Below are positions 25,161-35,080 of a stretch of DNA of 64,000 bases, one piece after another (position 1 is the stretch's first letter; the number at the start of each line of letters is the position of its first letter). The stretch comes from Dyella sp. 2HG41-7. Its GTDB lineage: Bacteria; Pseudomonadota; Gammaproteobacteria; Xanthomonadales; Rhodanobacteraceae. Location of the stretch: NCBI RefSeq assembly GCF_021390675.1, contig NZ_JAJEJV010000003.1:271688-335687 (forward strand), written 5' to 3'. Position numbers and translations under genes: made by a program. Under the pieces are notes generated by a model. The model was given only the letters and a program-made list of their open reading frames with translations, had not been told where the DNA came from and did no database searches.

Positions 25161-26879
25161 ATGCGTAGCGATCTCATCAAAACCGGACCCGACCGCGCTC
25201 CCGCGCGCGCCATGTTGCGCGCCACCGGCCTGCAGGATGGCGATATCACCAAACCGTTGGTGGCGGTGGTGCACACGTGGTCGAACGTGAGTCCTTGCAA
25301 TCTCAATTTGCGCGAACTTGCCGAGCATGTATCGGCAGGCATTCGCGCGGCCGGCGGCACGCCGATCGAATTCAACACCATCGCCGTGACCGACGGCATC
25401 GCGATGGGCACGCCGGGCATGCGCGCGTCGCTGATCAGCCGCGAGGTGATCACCGATTCGATCGAACTGGCTGTAGACGGCCACTGCCTCGACGCGATGG
25501 TGGTGTTGTGCGGCTGCGACAAGACCATTCCCGCCGCGGCGATGGCAATGGCGCGGTTGAATATTCCGTCGGTCGCGCTATACGGCGGCAGCATCGCGCA
25601 CGGCACACACGACAATCATCCGATCACCATTCAACAAGTGTTCGAAGCCGTCGGTGCGCACGGCGCGGGCAAAATCTCCGACGCCGAACTGACCGCCGTC
25701 GAGAAAGACGCCTGCCCTGGCGCTGGCGCGTGCGGCGGCCAATTCACCGCCAACACCATGGCGATGGTGTTGCAGACACTCGGCTTGTCGCCGATGGGAT
25801 TCAACGACATCCCAGCCACGCATCCGGCAAAAGCGCATGCCGCATTTCGTTGCGGCGAACTGGTGATGGATTGCCTGCGCGAAGAACGCAAACCGCTGGA
25901 TATTTTGAGCAAGACCGCATTCCGCAATGCGGCGCGCATGGTCGCCGCCACCGCAGGCTCCACCAATGCGGTGTTGCATTTGCTTGCGATCTCGCGCGAA
26001 GCGGGCGTGCCGTGGACGATCGAAGATTTCGAACCGGCTTCCGCGCACACGCCGGTGATCGCCGATCTGTTGCCGGGCGGACGCTACACCGCCGTGGAAT
26101 TGTTCGGCGCGGGCGGCAGCGCACGCGTGGCGCAGGAACTGATCGCCGCTGACATGCTTGACGATGCGCCGACCGTGACGGGTCGCAGTCTGTTCGACGA
26201 ATGCGCCGCCGCGCCGCGCGCGGAACAGCAGGATGTCGTGCATGCCGTAAGTGATCCGCTGAAACCGCGCGGTGGCTATTCGATTCTTTACGGCAATCTC
26301 GCGCCGGAAGGCTGCATCCTGAAACTGGCGGGCAAAGGCGCCACGCATTTCGAAGGACGCGCACGCGTGTTCGAAAGCGAAGAACAGGCGTTCGCCGCCG
26401 TGCAGGCCGGCAAGCTCACCAAGGGCGACGTGGTCGTCATCCGCAACGAAGGCCCGGCCGGCGGCCCCGGCATGCGCGAGATGCTCGGCGTCACCGCCGC
26501 GCTGATCGGCCGCGGACTCGGCGACGATGTCGCGCTAATCACCGACGGCCGGTTCTCCGGCGCCACACACGGCTTCATGGTCGGACATATCGCACCGGAA
26601 GCGGCGCGCGGCGGTCCGATCGCGTTGTTGCACGAAGGCGATCGCATCGTGATCGATGCGCAGTCGCGCACGATTTCCACCGACGCCGATCTCGCTACAC
26701 GTCGCGCCAGCTGGCATCCGCCGGAACCGAAAGTAAAACGCGGCGCGCTCGCCAAATACGCGCAACTGGTCGGCTCCGCTTCCGAAGGCGCGACCACGCA
26801 TCCCTCGACACAAACCAACAAACAACCCACTACGCCATCACCTCTCACATCAGGTACCGAAACAGGAGTTATCGCATGA
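25161..26879 (+). CDS. ilvD: dihydroxy-acid dehydratase
   Basis: A 572-residue dehydratase that forms 2-oxoisovalerate and 2-oxo-3-methylvalerate. Three candidate cluster ligands are visible: Cys46 in SPCN, Cys119 in CGCDKT and Cys191 in GACGGQF. This spacing resembles the [2Fe-2S] class, though I cannot verify cluster type. ATG 25161, with GAGGG five bases upstream, replaces a 12-codon longer frame. The conserved end is near [13 protein letters not shown]; a Thr/Ser/Pro-rich tail of about 25 residues follows and ends in the ATGA overlap with ilvC. Confidence 0.96.
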   Translation: MRSDLIKTGPDRAPARAMLRATGLQDGDITKPLVAVVHTWSNVSPCNLNLRELAEHVSAGIRAAGGTPIEFNTIAVTDGIAMGTPGMRASLISREVITDSIELAVDGHCLDAMVVLCGCDKTIPAAAMAMARLNIPSVALYGGSIAHGTHDNHPITIQQVFEAVGAHGAGKISDAELTAVEKDACPGAGACGGQFTANTMAMVLQTLGLSPMGFNDIPATHPAKAHAAFRCGELVMDCLREERKPLDILSKTAFRNAARMVAATAGSTNAVLHLLAISREAGVPWTIEDFEPASAHTPVIADLLPGGRYTAVELFGAGGSARVAQELIAADMLDDAPTVTGRSLFDECAAAPRAEQQDVVHAVSDPLKPRGGYSILYGNLAPEGCILKLAGKGATHFEGRARVFESEEQAFAAVQAGKLTKGDVVVIRNEGPAGGPGMREMLGVTAALIGRGLGDDVALITDGRFSGATHGFMVGHIAPEAARGGPIALLHEGDRIVIDAQSRTISTDADLATRRASWHPPEPKVKRGALAKYAQLVGSASEGATTHPSTQTNKQPTTPSPLTSGTETGVIA

Positions 26880-27892
26880 GCACCACCGCCACCACCGAAA
26901 CGCTCGCCAAGGCGCGCATCGCCGTTCTTGGTTACGGCAGCCAGGGCCGCGCCCACGCGCTCAATCTGAAAGACTCCGGCCTCGACGTCGTGGTCGGGCT
27001 GCGTCCGAATGGTCCCACCTGGCACAAGGCCGTCGCCGACGGTTTTCATGTGGTCGAACCCGGTGAAGCCGTGCGTGGCGCCGATCTGGTCGCTGTGCTG
27101 ACGCCGGACATGGTGCAGCCCGCGCTGTACAAAGAATCGATCGAGCCGAACATCAAGCCAGGCGCCGCGCTGCTGTTTGCGCATGGTTTGAACGTGCATT
27201 TCAAGCTGATCGAACCGCGTACCGACATCGACGTCGTGCTGGTCGCACCGAAGGGACCGGGCGCGCTGGTGCGCACCGAATACGAACGCGGGCGCGGCGT
27301 GCCGTGCATCTACGCCGTGCACCAGGATGTAAGCGGCCATGCGGAAGAAAAAGCCACCGCGTACGCCGCAGGCTTGGGTGGCGCGCGCGCGATGCTGATC
27401 AAGACCGACTTCAAGGAAGAAACCGAAACGGATCTGTTCGGCGAGCAGGCCGTGCTGTGCGGCGGCGCTAGCGAGCTGGTGATGAAGGGTTTCGAAACGC
27501 TGGTGGAAGCCGGCTATCAGCCTGAAATCGCCTATTACGAAGTGCTGCACGAACTGAAGCTGATCGTGGATCTGTTCTACGAAGGCGGCATCACCAAGAT
27601 GCTGGAATTCGTATCCGAAACTGCGCAATACGGCGACTACGTCAGCGGCCCGCGCGTGATCGACGCCGGCACCAAGGAGCGCATGAAGGCCGTGTTGAAG
27701 GACATTCAGGACGGCACGTTCACGCGCAACTGGATCGCCGAATACAAGGCCGGCCTGCCCAACTACAAGAAGTGGAAGCAAGCCGATCTCGAACATCCGA
27801 TCGAGCAAGTCGGCGCGCAGCTGCGTGCACGCATGGCGTGGTTGCACACCGGCGCGAAGCCCGCGCAAGCACCGCTTAAGAAGGTCGGTTAA
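26876..27892 (+). CDS. ilvC: ketol-acid reductoisomerase (class I)
   Basis: A 338-residue class I enzyme, with NADPH and Mg as expected cofactors. The nucleotide-binding motif [15 protein letters not shown] is at about 17-31. [12 protein letters not shown] is the conserved catalytic stretch, and [14 protein letters not shown] and [17 protein letters not shown] carry the metal-binding acidic residues. It overlaps ilvD by four bases. The next gene is separated by 140 bp containing a long stem-loop, so it may be the end of the first transcript segment. Confidence 0.97.
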   Translation: MSTTATTETLAKARIAVLGYGSQGRAHALNLKDSGLDVVVGLRPNGPTWHKAVADGFHVVEPGEAVRGADLVAVLTPDMVQPALYKESIEPNIKPGAALLFAHGLNVHFKLIEPRTDIDVVLVAPKGPGALVRTEYERGRGVPCIYAVHQDVSGHAEEKATAYAAGLGGARAMLIKTDFKEETETDLFGEQAVLCGGASELVMKGFETLVEAGYQPEIAYYEVLHELKLIVDLFYEGGITKMLEFVSETAQYGDYVSGPRVIDAGTKERMKAVLKDIQDGTFTRNWIAEYKAGLPNYKKWKQADLEHPIEQVGAQLRARMAWLHTGAKPAQAPLKKVG

Positions 27893-27895
27893 AGC

Positions 27896-27946
27896 CCATG
27901 CGGCGCTCACCCAATCCCCCATCTCCGGCGGGTGAGCGTCGCATGG
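27896..27946 (+). terminator. long stem-loop between ilvC and ilvG
   Basis: CCATGCGGCGCTCACCC (27896-27912) pairs with GGGTGAGCGTCGCATGG (27930-27946): a 17-bp stem with one mismatch and a 17-base loop, three bases after the ilvC stop. No T-run follows directly. It could attenuate transcription into ilvG or protect the 3' end of the upstream message. Confidence 0.6.
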
Positions 27947-28032
27947 CCCTTATGCCTGTGCTGCGTATTTTCTGATTTGTCGCATCAAGAAACGCTTCTT
28001 CGATAACAACACGCAATCACCTAGGGATTTTC

Positions 28033-29907
28033 GTGAACATGCCGTTGCTGAAACCCACATCCGCCGCCGTTGCCGAACCCGGCATCGCGCAACATCCGCT
28101 GGCCGGGATGGCCATGAGCGGCGCGGATGTCGTCGTACAAGTGCTGGCCGACGAAGGCGTCGATGTGCTGTTCGGTTATTCCGGCGGCGCGATTTTACCG
28201 GTCTACGATGCGGTGTTCCGACATAACGCTGAAAACATAAGGGCCGACTGTAGCGAGCCGATGCCGCTGATCGTGCCCGCCAACGAGCAAGGCGCGGGTT
28301 TTATGGCGTCGGGTTATGCGCGCGCGTCGGGCAAAGTCGGCGTCGCCATCGTTACATCCGGTCCTGGCGCCACCAATATGGTGACGCCGGTGCGCGATTC
28401 GACCGCCGATTCCATTCCGATGGTGGTGATCTGCGGACAGGTCGCCACGCAAGCGATCGGCAGCGATGCGTTTCAGGAAGCGCCCATCAGCAACATCATG
28501 AGTTCCTGCGCGAAGCATGTGTTTCTGGTTACCGAAGCGGATCGATTGGAAGCCACGCTGCGCACCGCATTCACCATTGCGCGCAGCGGTCGCCCCGGAC
28601 CGGTGGTAGTAGACGTTCCGAAAGATGTGCAGAACACGATGATGGTGTTCGACGGCCGGGAAGAGCTACCGCTATCCGGTTACCGTGCGCGTCTGCGCGA
28701 CGTGGAACAGGCCACCTTGACTGATGCGGATTGCGTAGCGTTCTTCGAAGCCTTGTCGCGCGCCAAGCGTCCACTGATCTACGCCGGCGGTGGCATTGTC
28801 GGCGGCGGCGCGGCACCCGCGCTACGGGCGTTTGTCGACGCATTCGGATTGCCGGTCACGACAACATTGATGGGCATCGGCGGTTTCGATACCACCGATC
28901 CGCTGGCGCTGCATATGCTTGGCATGCACGGCACGGCGTACGCGAACTATGCGGTGGAAGATTGCGATTTCCTGGTTGCGCTCGGCGCGCGCTTCGACGA
29001 TCGCGTCGCCAGCGTGCCCACGCAGTTCGCGCCGCGCGCTAAGTTCGTGGCGCATATCGATATCGATCCAGCCGAGATCAACAAGGTAAAACCTGCCGAT
29101 TGGCATCACGTCGGACCGCTGGATCGCGCGCTGCAACGACTCACTGACTACGGCAAGGCGCACGGTCACCAGCCCGCGCTCGCCGATTGGCATGCGCACG
29201 TCGCCGCGCTCAAGCGACTGCACGCGATGAACTACGACCGCGATAGCGCGTTGATTCAGCCGTATGCGGTGCTGGAAGAAATCAATCGCCACACGCAAGG
29301 CCGCGCCATTTTCAGTACCGGTGTGGGCCAGCATCAGATGTGGTCCGCGCAATATCTGGATTTTCGCGCGCCGCGCCATTGGCTCACGTCTGGCTCGATG
29401 GGCACGATGGGCTTCGGCTTGCCTGCCGCTATCGGCGCGCAGTTCGCGCAGCGCGATGCCTTGGTGATCGATATCGATGGCGATGCAAGCATCCGCATGA
29501 ATCTGGGCGAGCTCGAAACCGTCACCACTTACGCCTTGCCGGTGAAGATCGTCATCCTTAACAACGTCGGCGATGGCATGGTGCGGCAGTGGCAGAAGTT
29601 GTTCTTCAAGGGACGCTTCGCCTCTTCCGACAAGAGCCTGCATCGCAAGGATTTTGTGCGCGCAGCCGAAGCGGACGGCTTCGGCTGGGCGCGACGCTTG
29701 GAACGTCGCGAAGATTTGGCGGCGACCATCGCCGAATTTTTGGCGTACGACGGACCGGCTTTTCTGGAAGTGATGATCGATCCGGATGCCGGCGTGTATC
29801 CCATGGTCGGCCCCGGCGCTAATTACTCGCAAATGATCACGGGCGATTTCATTCCCTCGCGCACGGTAGCGCACACCGGCGAAGCCGCCGCATCCGACAG
29901 TTTCTAA
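28033..29907 (+). CDS. ilvG: acetolactate synthase large subunit
   Basis: A 624-residue ThDP enzyme making acetolactate and acetohydroxybutyrate. [14 protein letters not shown] near 47, [18 protein letters not shown] with the ThDP-activating Glu near 87, and [18 protein letters not shown] near 483 for the ThDP-Mg site are all visible; QEAPISNIM and the FAD-loop ALGARFDDR are typical of the family. GTG 28033 lies five bases after AGGGA; ATG 28039 is an equal alternative. The 79-residue partner IlvM is next. I use ilvG because the partner is IlvM-like; ilvB would also be defensible. Confidence 0.94.
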   Translation: MNMPLLKPTSAAVAEPGIAQHPLAGMAMSGADVVVQVLADEGVDVLFGYSGGAILPVYDAVFRHNAENIRADCSEPMPLIVPANEQGAGFMASGYARASGKVGVAIVTSGPGATNMVTPVRDSTADSIPMVVICGQVATQAIGSDAFQEAPISNIMSSCAKHVFLVTEADRLEATLRTAFTIARSGRPGPVVVDVPKDVQNTMMVFDGREELPLSGYRARLRDVEQATLTDADCVAFFEALSRAKRPLIYAGGGIVGGGAAPALRAFVDAFGLPVTTTLMGIGGFDTTDPLALHMLGMHGTAYANYAVEDCDFLVALGARFDDRVASVPTQFAPRAKFVAHIDIDPAEINKVKPADWHHVGPLDRALQRLTDYGKAHGHQPALADWHAHVAALKRLHAMNYDRDSALIQPYAVLEEINRHTQGRAIFSTGVGQHQMWSAQYLDFRAPRHWLTSGSMGTMGFGLPAAIGAQFAQRDALVIDIDGDASIRMNLGELETVTTYALPVKIVILNNVGDGMVRQWQKLFFKGRFASSDKSLHRKDFVRAAEADGFGWARRLERREDLAATIAEFLAYDGPAFLEVMIDPDAGVYPMVGPGANYSQMITGDFIPSRTVAHTGEAAASDSF

Positions 29908-29945
29908 CGTTCACGACGCACCGATCCACACGACAGGAACAGGCC

Positions 29946-30185
29946 ATGCAACACACGCTCTCGATTCTTCTGCAAAACGAAGCCGGCGCCTTGGTTCGCG
30001 TCGCAGGCCTGTTTGCCGCGCGCGGACATAACATCGATACGCTCACCGTTGCCGCCACCGCCGATCCCGCCGTATCGCGCCTCACGCTGACCGTGCGCGG
30101 CGACGACGCAACGCTGACGCAAATCCTGCAGCAGACACGCAAACTGGTCGACGTATTGCAGGTCGAGCATCCGGCGCAGGCATGA
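29946..30185 (+). CDS. ilvM: acetolactate synthase small subunit (single ACT domain)
   Basis: A 79-residue single ACT domain: [33 protein letters not shown] is the first half and [12 protein letters not shown] the core strand. It lacks the second domain of the longer IlvN/IlvH type, so it is closest to IlvM. As regulatory subunit it should bind the large subunit encoded 38 bp upstream; feedback sensitivity to valine cannot be read from sequence. The start has AGGA upstream. It overlaps ilvA by four bases (ATGA). Confidence 0.93.
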   Translation: MQHTLSILLQNEAGALVRVAGLFAARGHNIDTLTVAATADPAVSRLTLTVRGDDATLTQILQQTRKLVDVLQVEHPAQA

Positions 30186-31741
30186 ACGCGCAGTTGATCG
30201 ACAACGACGCCGCACCAACGGCCGCCTCGGTATTGCGACGCGCCGAAACGGCGCGGGTCTACGAAGTCGCACAACACACAGCGCTGGAGCCTGCGTTGCA
30301 GCTTTCGGCGCGACTCGGCCATCGCGTGCTGCTCAAACGCGAAGACCAGCAACCGGTGTTTTCATTCAAGCTGCGCGGCGCTTACAACCGCATGGCGCAC
30401 CTCGAACCGACGGAACGTGCGCGTGGTGTGGTCGCCGCGTCGGCGGGCAATCATGCACAAGGCGTCGCGCTGGCCGCGTCGCGCTTGAAAATCCCGGCCA
30501 TCATCGTGATGCCCGTGACGGCGCCGCAAGTGAAAGTGGATGCCGTGCGACGCTTCGGCGGCGCCTTCGTGGAAGTAGTGTTGCACGGCGATTCCTTCAG
30601 TGATGCGCAAGCGGAAGCGCAGCGATTGCGAGAAGAACGCGACGCAACGTTCGTGCATCCTTTCGACGATCTCGACGTCATCGCCGGCCAAGCGACGATT
30701 GCGCTGGAACTGCTGGCGCAACATCACGGACCGTTGCACGCGGTGTTCCTGCCGATCGGCGGTGGCGGCCTTGCGGCCGGCATGGCCGCGGTGATCAAGG
30801 CGCGTCGCCCGGATGTGCGCGTGATCGGCGTGCAGGCCTGCGACGCCGACGCCATGGCCCGCGCCATCGAAGCCGGCGAACGCGTATCGCTGGATGAAGT
30901 GGGATTGTTCGCCGACGGCACCGCCGTCAAGCAAGTCGGCACGCTGACGTTCTCGCTGTGCCAGCGCTACCTGGACGATGTGTTGCGTGTCGACACCGAC
31001 GCCATCTGCGCGGCGATTCGCGATATCTATCAGGACACGCGTAGCGTTCCCGAACCCTCCGGCGCACTCGCTTTGGCCGGTTTGAAGCAGTACGTCGCCA
31101 CGCATGGTGCTTGCGATGGCGCCTTGGTTGCGGTGGTCTCCGGCGCCAACATGAATTTCGATCGGCTGCGTTTCGTGGCGGAGCGCGCGGAAGTGGGCGA
31201 ACAGCGCGAAGCGGTTTTCGCCGTGACCATTCCCGAACAGCGCGGCAGCTTTCGCCGCTTCTGCAGCGCGCTAGGCCAGCATTCGATTACCGAATTCAAT
31301 TATCGCATCGGAGATGCGCAGGCCGCGCATATTTTCGTCGGAGTGCAGACCGCGCAACGCGGCGAACGCGAGGCGCTGGTCGATGCATTTCGCACCAATG
31401 GATTTGGCGTACTGGATCTAACCGACGACGAACTGGCGAAACTTCATTTGCGCCATATGATCGGCGGCCGTTCGCCGTTGGCGCGCGACGAGCGTCTGTA
31501 TCGTTTCGATTTTCCAGAACGCCCCGGCGCATTGGCGCGGTTTTTGGATCGGATGCATCCAGATTGGAACATCAGCCTGTTCCACTACCGCAATCATGGC
31601 GCCGATTATGGGCGCATCCTGGTCGGCATCCAGGCGCCGCCGAGCGAGTTGGGTTTGCTGCAGGATTTCCTAGCCACGCTGGGCTATCCGCATGTGGATG
31701 AAAGCGAGAATCCCGCGTACCAATTGCTGCTACGCGCGTAA
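30182..31741 (+). CDS. ilvA: threonine ammonia-lyase, biosynthetic
   Basis: A 519-residue biosynthetic threonine deaminase, forming 2-oxobutanoate for isoleucine. PLP Lys63 is in [23 protein letters not shown] near 93 binds the substrate carboxylate, and [11 protein letters not shown] near 197 holds the PLP phosphate. Two C-terminal ACT-like domains occupy about 335-519 ([14 protein letters not shown], and [16 protein letters not shown]), the expected site of isoleucine feedback. It overlaps ilvM by four bases and is the last gene of the cluster. Its end overlaps the convergent VOC gene. Confidence 0.97.
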   Translation: MNAQLIDNDAAPTAASVLRRAETARVYEVAQHTALEPALQLSARLGHRVLLKREDQQPVFSFKLRGAYNRMAHLEPTERARGVVAASAGNHAQGVALAASRLKIPAIIVMPVTAPQVKVDAVRRFGGAFVEVVLHGDSFSDAQAEAQRLREERDATFVHPFDDLDVIAGQATIALELLAQHHGPLHAVFLPIGGGGLAAGMAAVIKARRPDVRVIGVQACDADAMARAIEAGERVSLDEVGLFADGTAVKQVGTLTFSLCQRYLDDVLRVDTDAICAAIRDIYQDTRSVPEPSGALALAGLKQYVATHGACDGALVAVVSGANMNFDRLRFVAERAEVGEQREAVFAVTIPEQRGSFRRFCSALGQHSITEFNYRIGDAQAAHIFVGVQTAQRGEREALVDAFRTNGFGVLDLTDDELAKLHLRHMIGGRSPLARDERLYRFDFPERPGALARFLDRMHPDWNISLFHYRNHGADYGRILVGIQAPPSELGLLQDFLATLGYPHVDESENPAYQLLLRA

Positions 31742-32116
31742 CAGCCCGCGAAAGGCGTCGTCGATCGAACCGCCGGCATCCAGTTCGAAAACGTGGTTGT
31801 CGTAATCCATAAAATAAAGCGCGCTGTCTTCGCGCGCCATGAAGTGCTCTACATCGGACGTGGCGAGCATGCCGGCGAAATGCCTTAGCTCGTCGTGGCT
31901 GACTTCGAACGCGATATGGTCGCCGTTGCGCATGGGCGGCCCCTCCCCCTGCCGCAACACGAACCACACGCCCCCGAATTTCGCGAAGGTTTGCAAACAG
32001 CCTTCGTCGTCGGGTTGGTCGGCGACCACCTGCGCGCCCAGCACGCCGGCGAGCAGCTCCGCGGTGCGAGTGGGATCGCGCACAATCAAGGCAATATGTC
32101 CGATAGACGCGCTCAT
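31730..32116 (-). CDS. VOC family (glyoxalase/FosX-like) protein
   Basis: A 128-residue vicinal-oxygen-chelate protein made of two beta-alpha-beta modules. IGHIALIVRDPTRTAELL opens the first with a candidate metal His7. NGDHIAFEVSHDELRHF opens the second with another candidate His, and LYFMDYDNHVFELDAG holds the conserved Glu near the end. The pattern resembles fosfomycin-resistance-like and glyoxalase-like members, but the substrate is unknown. Its 3' end overlaps ilvA by 12 bases in convergent orientation. Confidence 0.85.
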   Translation of the reverse strand: MSASIGHIALIVRDPTRTAELLAGVLGAQVVADQPDDEGCLQTFAKFGGVWFVLRQGEGPPMRNGDHIAFEVSHDELRHFAGMLATSDVEHFMAREDSALYFMDYDNHVFELDAGGSIDDAFRGLLRA

Positions 32117-32242
32117 TAAGACCCTGCCCTCGATGTGGTCGAAATCCTGGACGGATCCCTCTCGGGCGACAATGTACTACTGATGTGAAGGCCGCGTCGT
32201 GGCGCACCTTCCTGCGTTAAGCATGCACGCTACACTGAGGGA

Positions 32243-33268
32243 ATGGCACCGACTTCCCGCAAGCGCCCTCGGCGCACGTCTCCCGCGCCCGTACCGCACC
32301 GCGCCCGCGCGTCGGCGACCCCGACGCGAACGCAACCGGTTCGACCTGCCGACAGCTCGACCCGGGCGGCGCGAGTGCTGGATTGGCTGCTGCAGAAACT
32401 GCCTGAAAAACATAGGCAAAAAGCGCACGACATCCTCGTCCTGACCCGCATGGATCGCCCCATCGGCGCCCTGCTGCTGCTATGGCCAACTTGGTGGGCG
32501 CTGTGGCTGGCGGCGGGCGATTTTCCGCCCTGGAAGCCGTTGGTGATCTTTACGCTGGGCGTGTTTGCGATGCGCGCGGCCGGTTGCGCCATCAACGATT
32601 ATGCCGACCGCAAACTCGACCCCCAGGTCGCGCGAACGGCGGGACGGCCCATCGCATCCGGACGCGTCACGCCCCGCGAGGCGCTGATCGTATTCGTCGC
32701 CCTGCTGGTCTTCGCCTTTCTTTTGGTGCTGATGACCAACCCGCTGACGATCAAGCTCTCTTTTATTGGCGCCGCGCTGGCCGCGCTTTATCCGTTTACG
32801 AAGCGCTACACCGATCTGCCACAGGTGGTGCTGGGCGCCGCGTTCGGCTGGTCGATCCCCATGGCGTTCGCCGCCATTCTGAACGACGTGCCGCCGGTCG
32901 GCTGGGTGTTGTTTATCGCCAATATTCTGTGGTCGGTGATCTACGATACCGAATACGCGATGGTCGATCGCGACGACGACATCAAAGCCGGCGCACGCTC
33001 CACCGCCATTCTTTTCGGCGATGCGGATCTGCTGATTATCGGCGTACTGATGGGTACCTTCATGGTCTCGTTGGTGATGATTGGTACGCGCGCGCACCTG
33101 GCGTGGCCGTATTGGGTGGCAGCGATTGCCACCGCCGGATTGTTCGGCTGGCAGCAATGGCTGATTCGCAATCGCGAACGCGACGCGTGCCTTACCGCGT
33201 TTCGCCACAACAACTGGCTTGGCTTGACGTTGTGGATCGGTATCGCGCTGGCGCTGGCGGTGCGTTAA
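32243..33268 (+). CDS. ubiA: 4-hydroxybenzoate polyprenyltransferase
   Basis: A 341-residue membrane prenyltransferase that attaches the isoprenoid tail to 4-hydroxybenzoate in ubiquinone synthesis. The two Asp motifs are NDYADRKLD at 118-126 and DTEYAMVDRDDD at 235-246, with eight or nine hydrophobic segments. The first ~45 residues are a basic, Pro/Arg/Thr-rich stretch beyond the usual start. A GTG at 32373 would give about 298 residues, closer to the family norm, so the true start is uncertain. GAGGGA is two bases before ATG 32243, which is too close for ideal use. The end overlaps comF. Confidence 0.92.
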   Translation: MAPTSRKRPRRTSPAPVPHRARASATPTRTQPVRPADSSTRAARVLDWLLQKLPEKHRQKAHDILVLTRMDRPIGALLLLWPTWWALWLAAGDFPPWKPLVIFTLGVFAMRAAGCAINDYADRKLDPQVARTAGRPIASGRVTPREALIVFVALLVFAFLLVLMTNPLTIKLSFIGAALAALYPFTKRYTDLPQVVLGAAFGWSIPMAFAAILNDVPPVGWVLFIANILWSVIYDTEYAMVDRDDDIKAGARSTAILFGDADLLIIGVLMGTFMVSLVMIGTRAHLAWPYWVAAIATAGLFGWQQWLIRNRERDACLTAFRHNNWLGLTLWIGIALALAVR

Positions 33269-33978
33269 CGACCCGGCACGGGTGCACGCGCCAACGCCCA
33301 GACATCGACTCGCTGAACACCTGCACGCTTGAGTGTGCGAGCGCATTCAGCAAGCGTGGCGCCGGTCGTAAATACATCGTCGAGCACCGCAACGTGCGAT
33401 GGAAGCGCAGCATCGTCGCGCAAAGCAAACGCACCGCGTAGATTGCGTCGCCGTTCGACTGCATCCAATCCTGTTTGCGCTTCGGTTTTCTTGACTCGCG
33501 ACAAAACATCGTGCCGACAAGCGACGTCTAACGTGCGCGCCAGTGGCTTGGCAAGTTCCCACGCTTGGTTGTAACCGCGCTCACGCAAGCGACGCACATG
33601 CAATGGCACGGGAATAACAAGCTGAGGCAAAGACGAAGGCCGCGGCGCACGCTGCCACATCGTGACGAGCGCGCGCCCCGCAGCCAAATCGCGACCGAAC
33701 TTGAAGCGCGTTTCCAACCGATCCAGCGGCCACGTGTAGCGAAACGGCGACCATGCAGAATCCCACGGCGGCGCCTTGCGTTGGCATCGTCCGCATTGCG
33801 TCGCCGAGATCGGCAAAGGCAGCGCGCAACGTTGGCAACAATGCGTGTTGCGCGGCAGTTCGGCCGCGCATTCACTGCACAAATCCAGGCCGTTTGCGCC
33901 GGCATCGCCGCAAAGCAGACAGCGCCACGGCAGAAACCACGATTGCAGCGTGGCGAGCGTTCGACTCAGCGCATCCAT
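33265..33978 (-). CDS. comF: ComF family phosphoribosyltransferase-like protein
   Basis: A 237-residue ComF-type protein. An N-terminal zinc-finger region carries cysteine pairs at 20/23, 34/37, 47/48/51 and 62/65. The phosphoribosyltransferase-like domain ends in VAVLDDVFTTGAT near 196-208, the PRPP-binding motif. VPLHVRRLRERGYNQA is the family signature. ComF proteins are needed for DNA uptake in naturally competent bacteria and are widely conserved elsewhere. It overlaps convergent ubiA by four bases, and a small membrane protein gene lies 14 bp upstream on the same strand. Confidence 0.92.
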   Translation of the reverse strand: MDALSRTLATLQSWFLPWRCLLCGDAGANGLDLCSECAAELPRNTHCCQRCALPLPISATQCGRCQRKAPPWDSAWSPFRYTWPLDRLETRFKFGRDLAAGRALVTMWQRAPRPSSLPQLVIPVPLHVRRLRERGYNQAWELAKPLARTLDVACRHDVLSRVKKTEAQTGLDAVERRRNLRGAFALRDDAALPSHVAVLDDVFTTGATLAECARTLKRAGVQRVDVWALARAPVPGR

Positions 33979-33992
33979 GCGCGAAACCGTCG

Positions 33993-34199
33993 TCAGTTAT
34001 TCGGCTTGAACATCGCGGCGTCGATGATCGACCAGAGATGGATGATCCAACCCATCCAGAAGATCCAAAGCACCCCCGCCAGCACGAACATCAGCAGGGC
34101 CTTCAACACGCGTCCTTGCACCAATTGGCCCAGCCCGGGAATAAACAGGCTGCATATCGCAGCAAGAACGTTTCCGGCGCTGCCCTGACCTGTACTCAT
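33993..34199 (-). CDS. small two-helix membrane protein
   Basis: A 68-residue protein with two predicted membrane segments, NVLAAICSLFIPGLGQLV and ALLMFVLAGVLWIFWMGWII, joined by a short polar loop GRVLKA. The PGLGQ(L) motif in the first segment and the two-helix layout resemble TM2-like proteins. I choose ATG 34199 with GAGTCGATTC-type sequence upstream, and reject the 71-residue extension. It lies 14 bp upstream of comF on the same strand. The function is unknown. Confidence 0.8.
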   Translation of the reverse strand: MSTGQGSAGNVLAAICSLFIPGLGQLVQGRVLKALLMFVLAGVLWIFWMGWIIHLWSIIDAAMFKPNN

Positions 34200-34423
34200 G
34201 AATCGACTCCTTCGATGGATGATGCCCGATGGTAGAGGTACGGCCCCGTTTGTGGAAACGCCCTGAGTCTGGGGACGCCAGCCCAGGCCCGGCGTGGATA
34301 GTCGCAACCGGACGAACCGCCAAAATCGTTGCCATATGGACTTTACACATAGGTTTATTGCGCGAAAATCATAGGTGTTCAGACTATCCCCAGTCGCACT
34401 AAGCGACATCACGGAGATGCTTC
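34200..34423. other. intergenic region with a spaced direct repeat
   Basis: No gene is apparent. CATAGGT occurs at 34348-34354 and again at 34370-34376, 22 bp apart (two helical turns), 48-76 bp upstream of the His-rich protein gene. TTGCCA at 34329-34334 is a possible -35. Either regulatory reading is weak. Confidence 0.35.
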
Positions 34424-35077
34424 ATGAACACCCGAACCTTGCTGTTTATGCTTGCCGGCACGACCTGCGCCATGGTCGGCGTCGCGCAAGCCGCGCCACC
34501 CATGCACGATATGGGCATGACCGCGCAAGACGCGCCGAGCGCCGCGCCGAAGTTGCAAGCGGCGATGCGCTCCCTATGGCATGGTCATGTGGTGCACACG
34601 CGCGAATACGCCATGGCTGTGCATGCGCACGACAACGCCAAAGCCAAGGCCGCTGCCGACGCTGTGGTCGCCAACGCGAAACAGATCGCCAATGCTGTCG
34701 CGGGTTTCTACGGCAAACCTGCCGGCGCGCAGACCTTGCAATTGCTCGCCGGCCACTGGGGCGGCGTGAAGGCGCTTACCGATGCGAGCGCCGCCAACGA
34801 TATGGCCGGCGAACAAAAAGCAATGACCGATCTCAACAACAACGTCAACGACATTGCGAAATTCTTCTCCAGCGCGAATCCGAACTTGCCTGAAAACGCC
34901 GTGCAAAGCTTGTTCGCGGCGCATGTCGCGCATCACGCGACGCAGATCAGGCAGATCATGAGCGGCGATACCAAGGGCGAAGAGGCAACTTGGACCGAGA
35001 TGCAGGCGCATATGAATACGATCGCCGACGCGTTGTCGAACGGCATCGCCAAACAATTTCCGGACAAGGCCAAATAA
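34424..35077 (+). CDS. His-rich secreted helical protein of unknown function
   Basis: A 217-residue protein I do not recognise. A signal peptide spans residues 1-22 (ending AQA), so it is periplasmic or surface-bound. The mature chain looks all-helical, with several His clusters: LWHGHVVHTREYAMAVHAHD near 51-70, LLAGHWGGVK near 107, and LFAAHVAHHATQIRQI near 166-181. Together with M-rich HDMGMT near the mature N terminus, these suggest a metal-binding helical bundle, by inference. It has GGAG seven bases before ATG. It is followed after three bases by a SufR-like regulator gene, so the two form an operon. Confidence 0.75.
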   Translation: MNTRTLLFMLAGTTCAMVGVAQAAPPMHDMGMTAQDAPSAAPKLQAAMRSLWHGHVVHTREYAMAVHAHDNAKAKAAADAVVANAKQIANAVAGFYGKPAGAQTLQLLAGHWGGVKALTDASAANDMAGEQKAMTDLNNNVNDIAKFFSSANPNLPENAVQSLFAAHVAHHATQIRQIMSGDTKGEEATWTEMQAHMNTIADALSNGIAKQFPDKAK

Positions 35078-35080
35078 ACG

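Noticed and set aside
26288..27922. 544-codon minus-strand frame
   Set aside because: It runs opposite ilvD and ilvC, both clearly real; long antisense frames are expected in GC-rich DNA.
34333..34344. Shared 12-mer CATATGGACTTT here and near 46928
   Set aside because: A 12-base match between two places in 64 kb is expected by chance many times, and the contexts differ.
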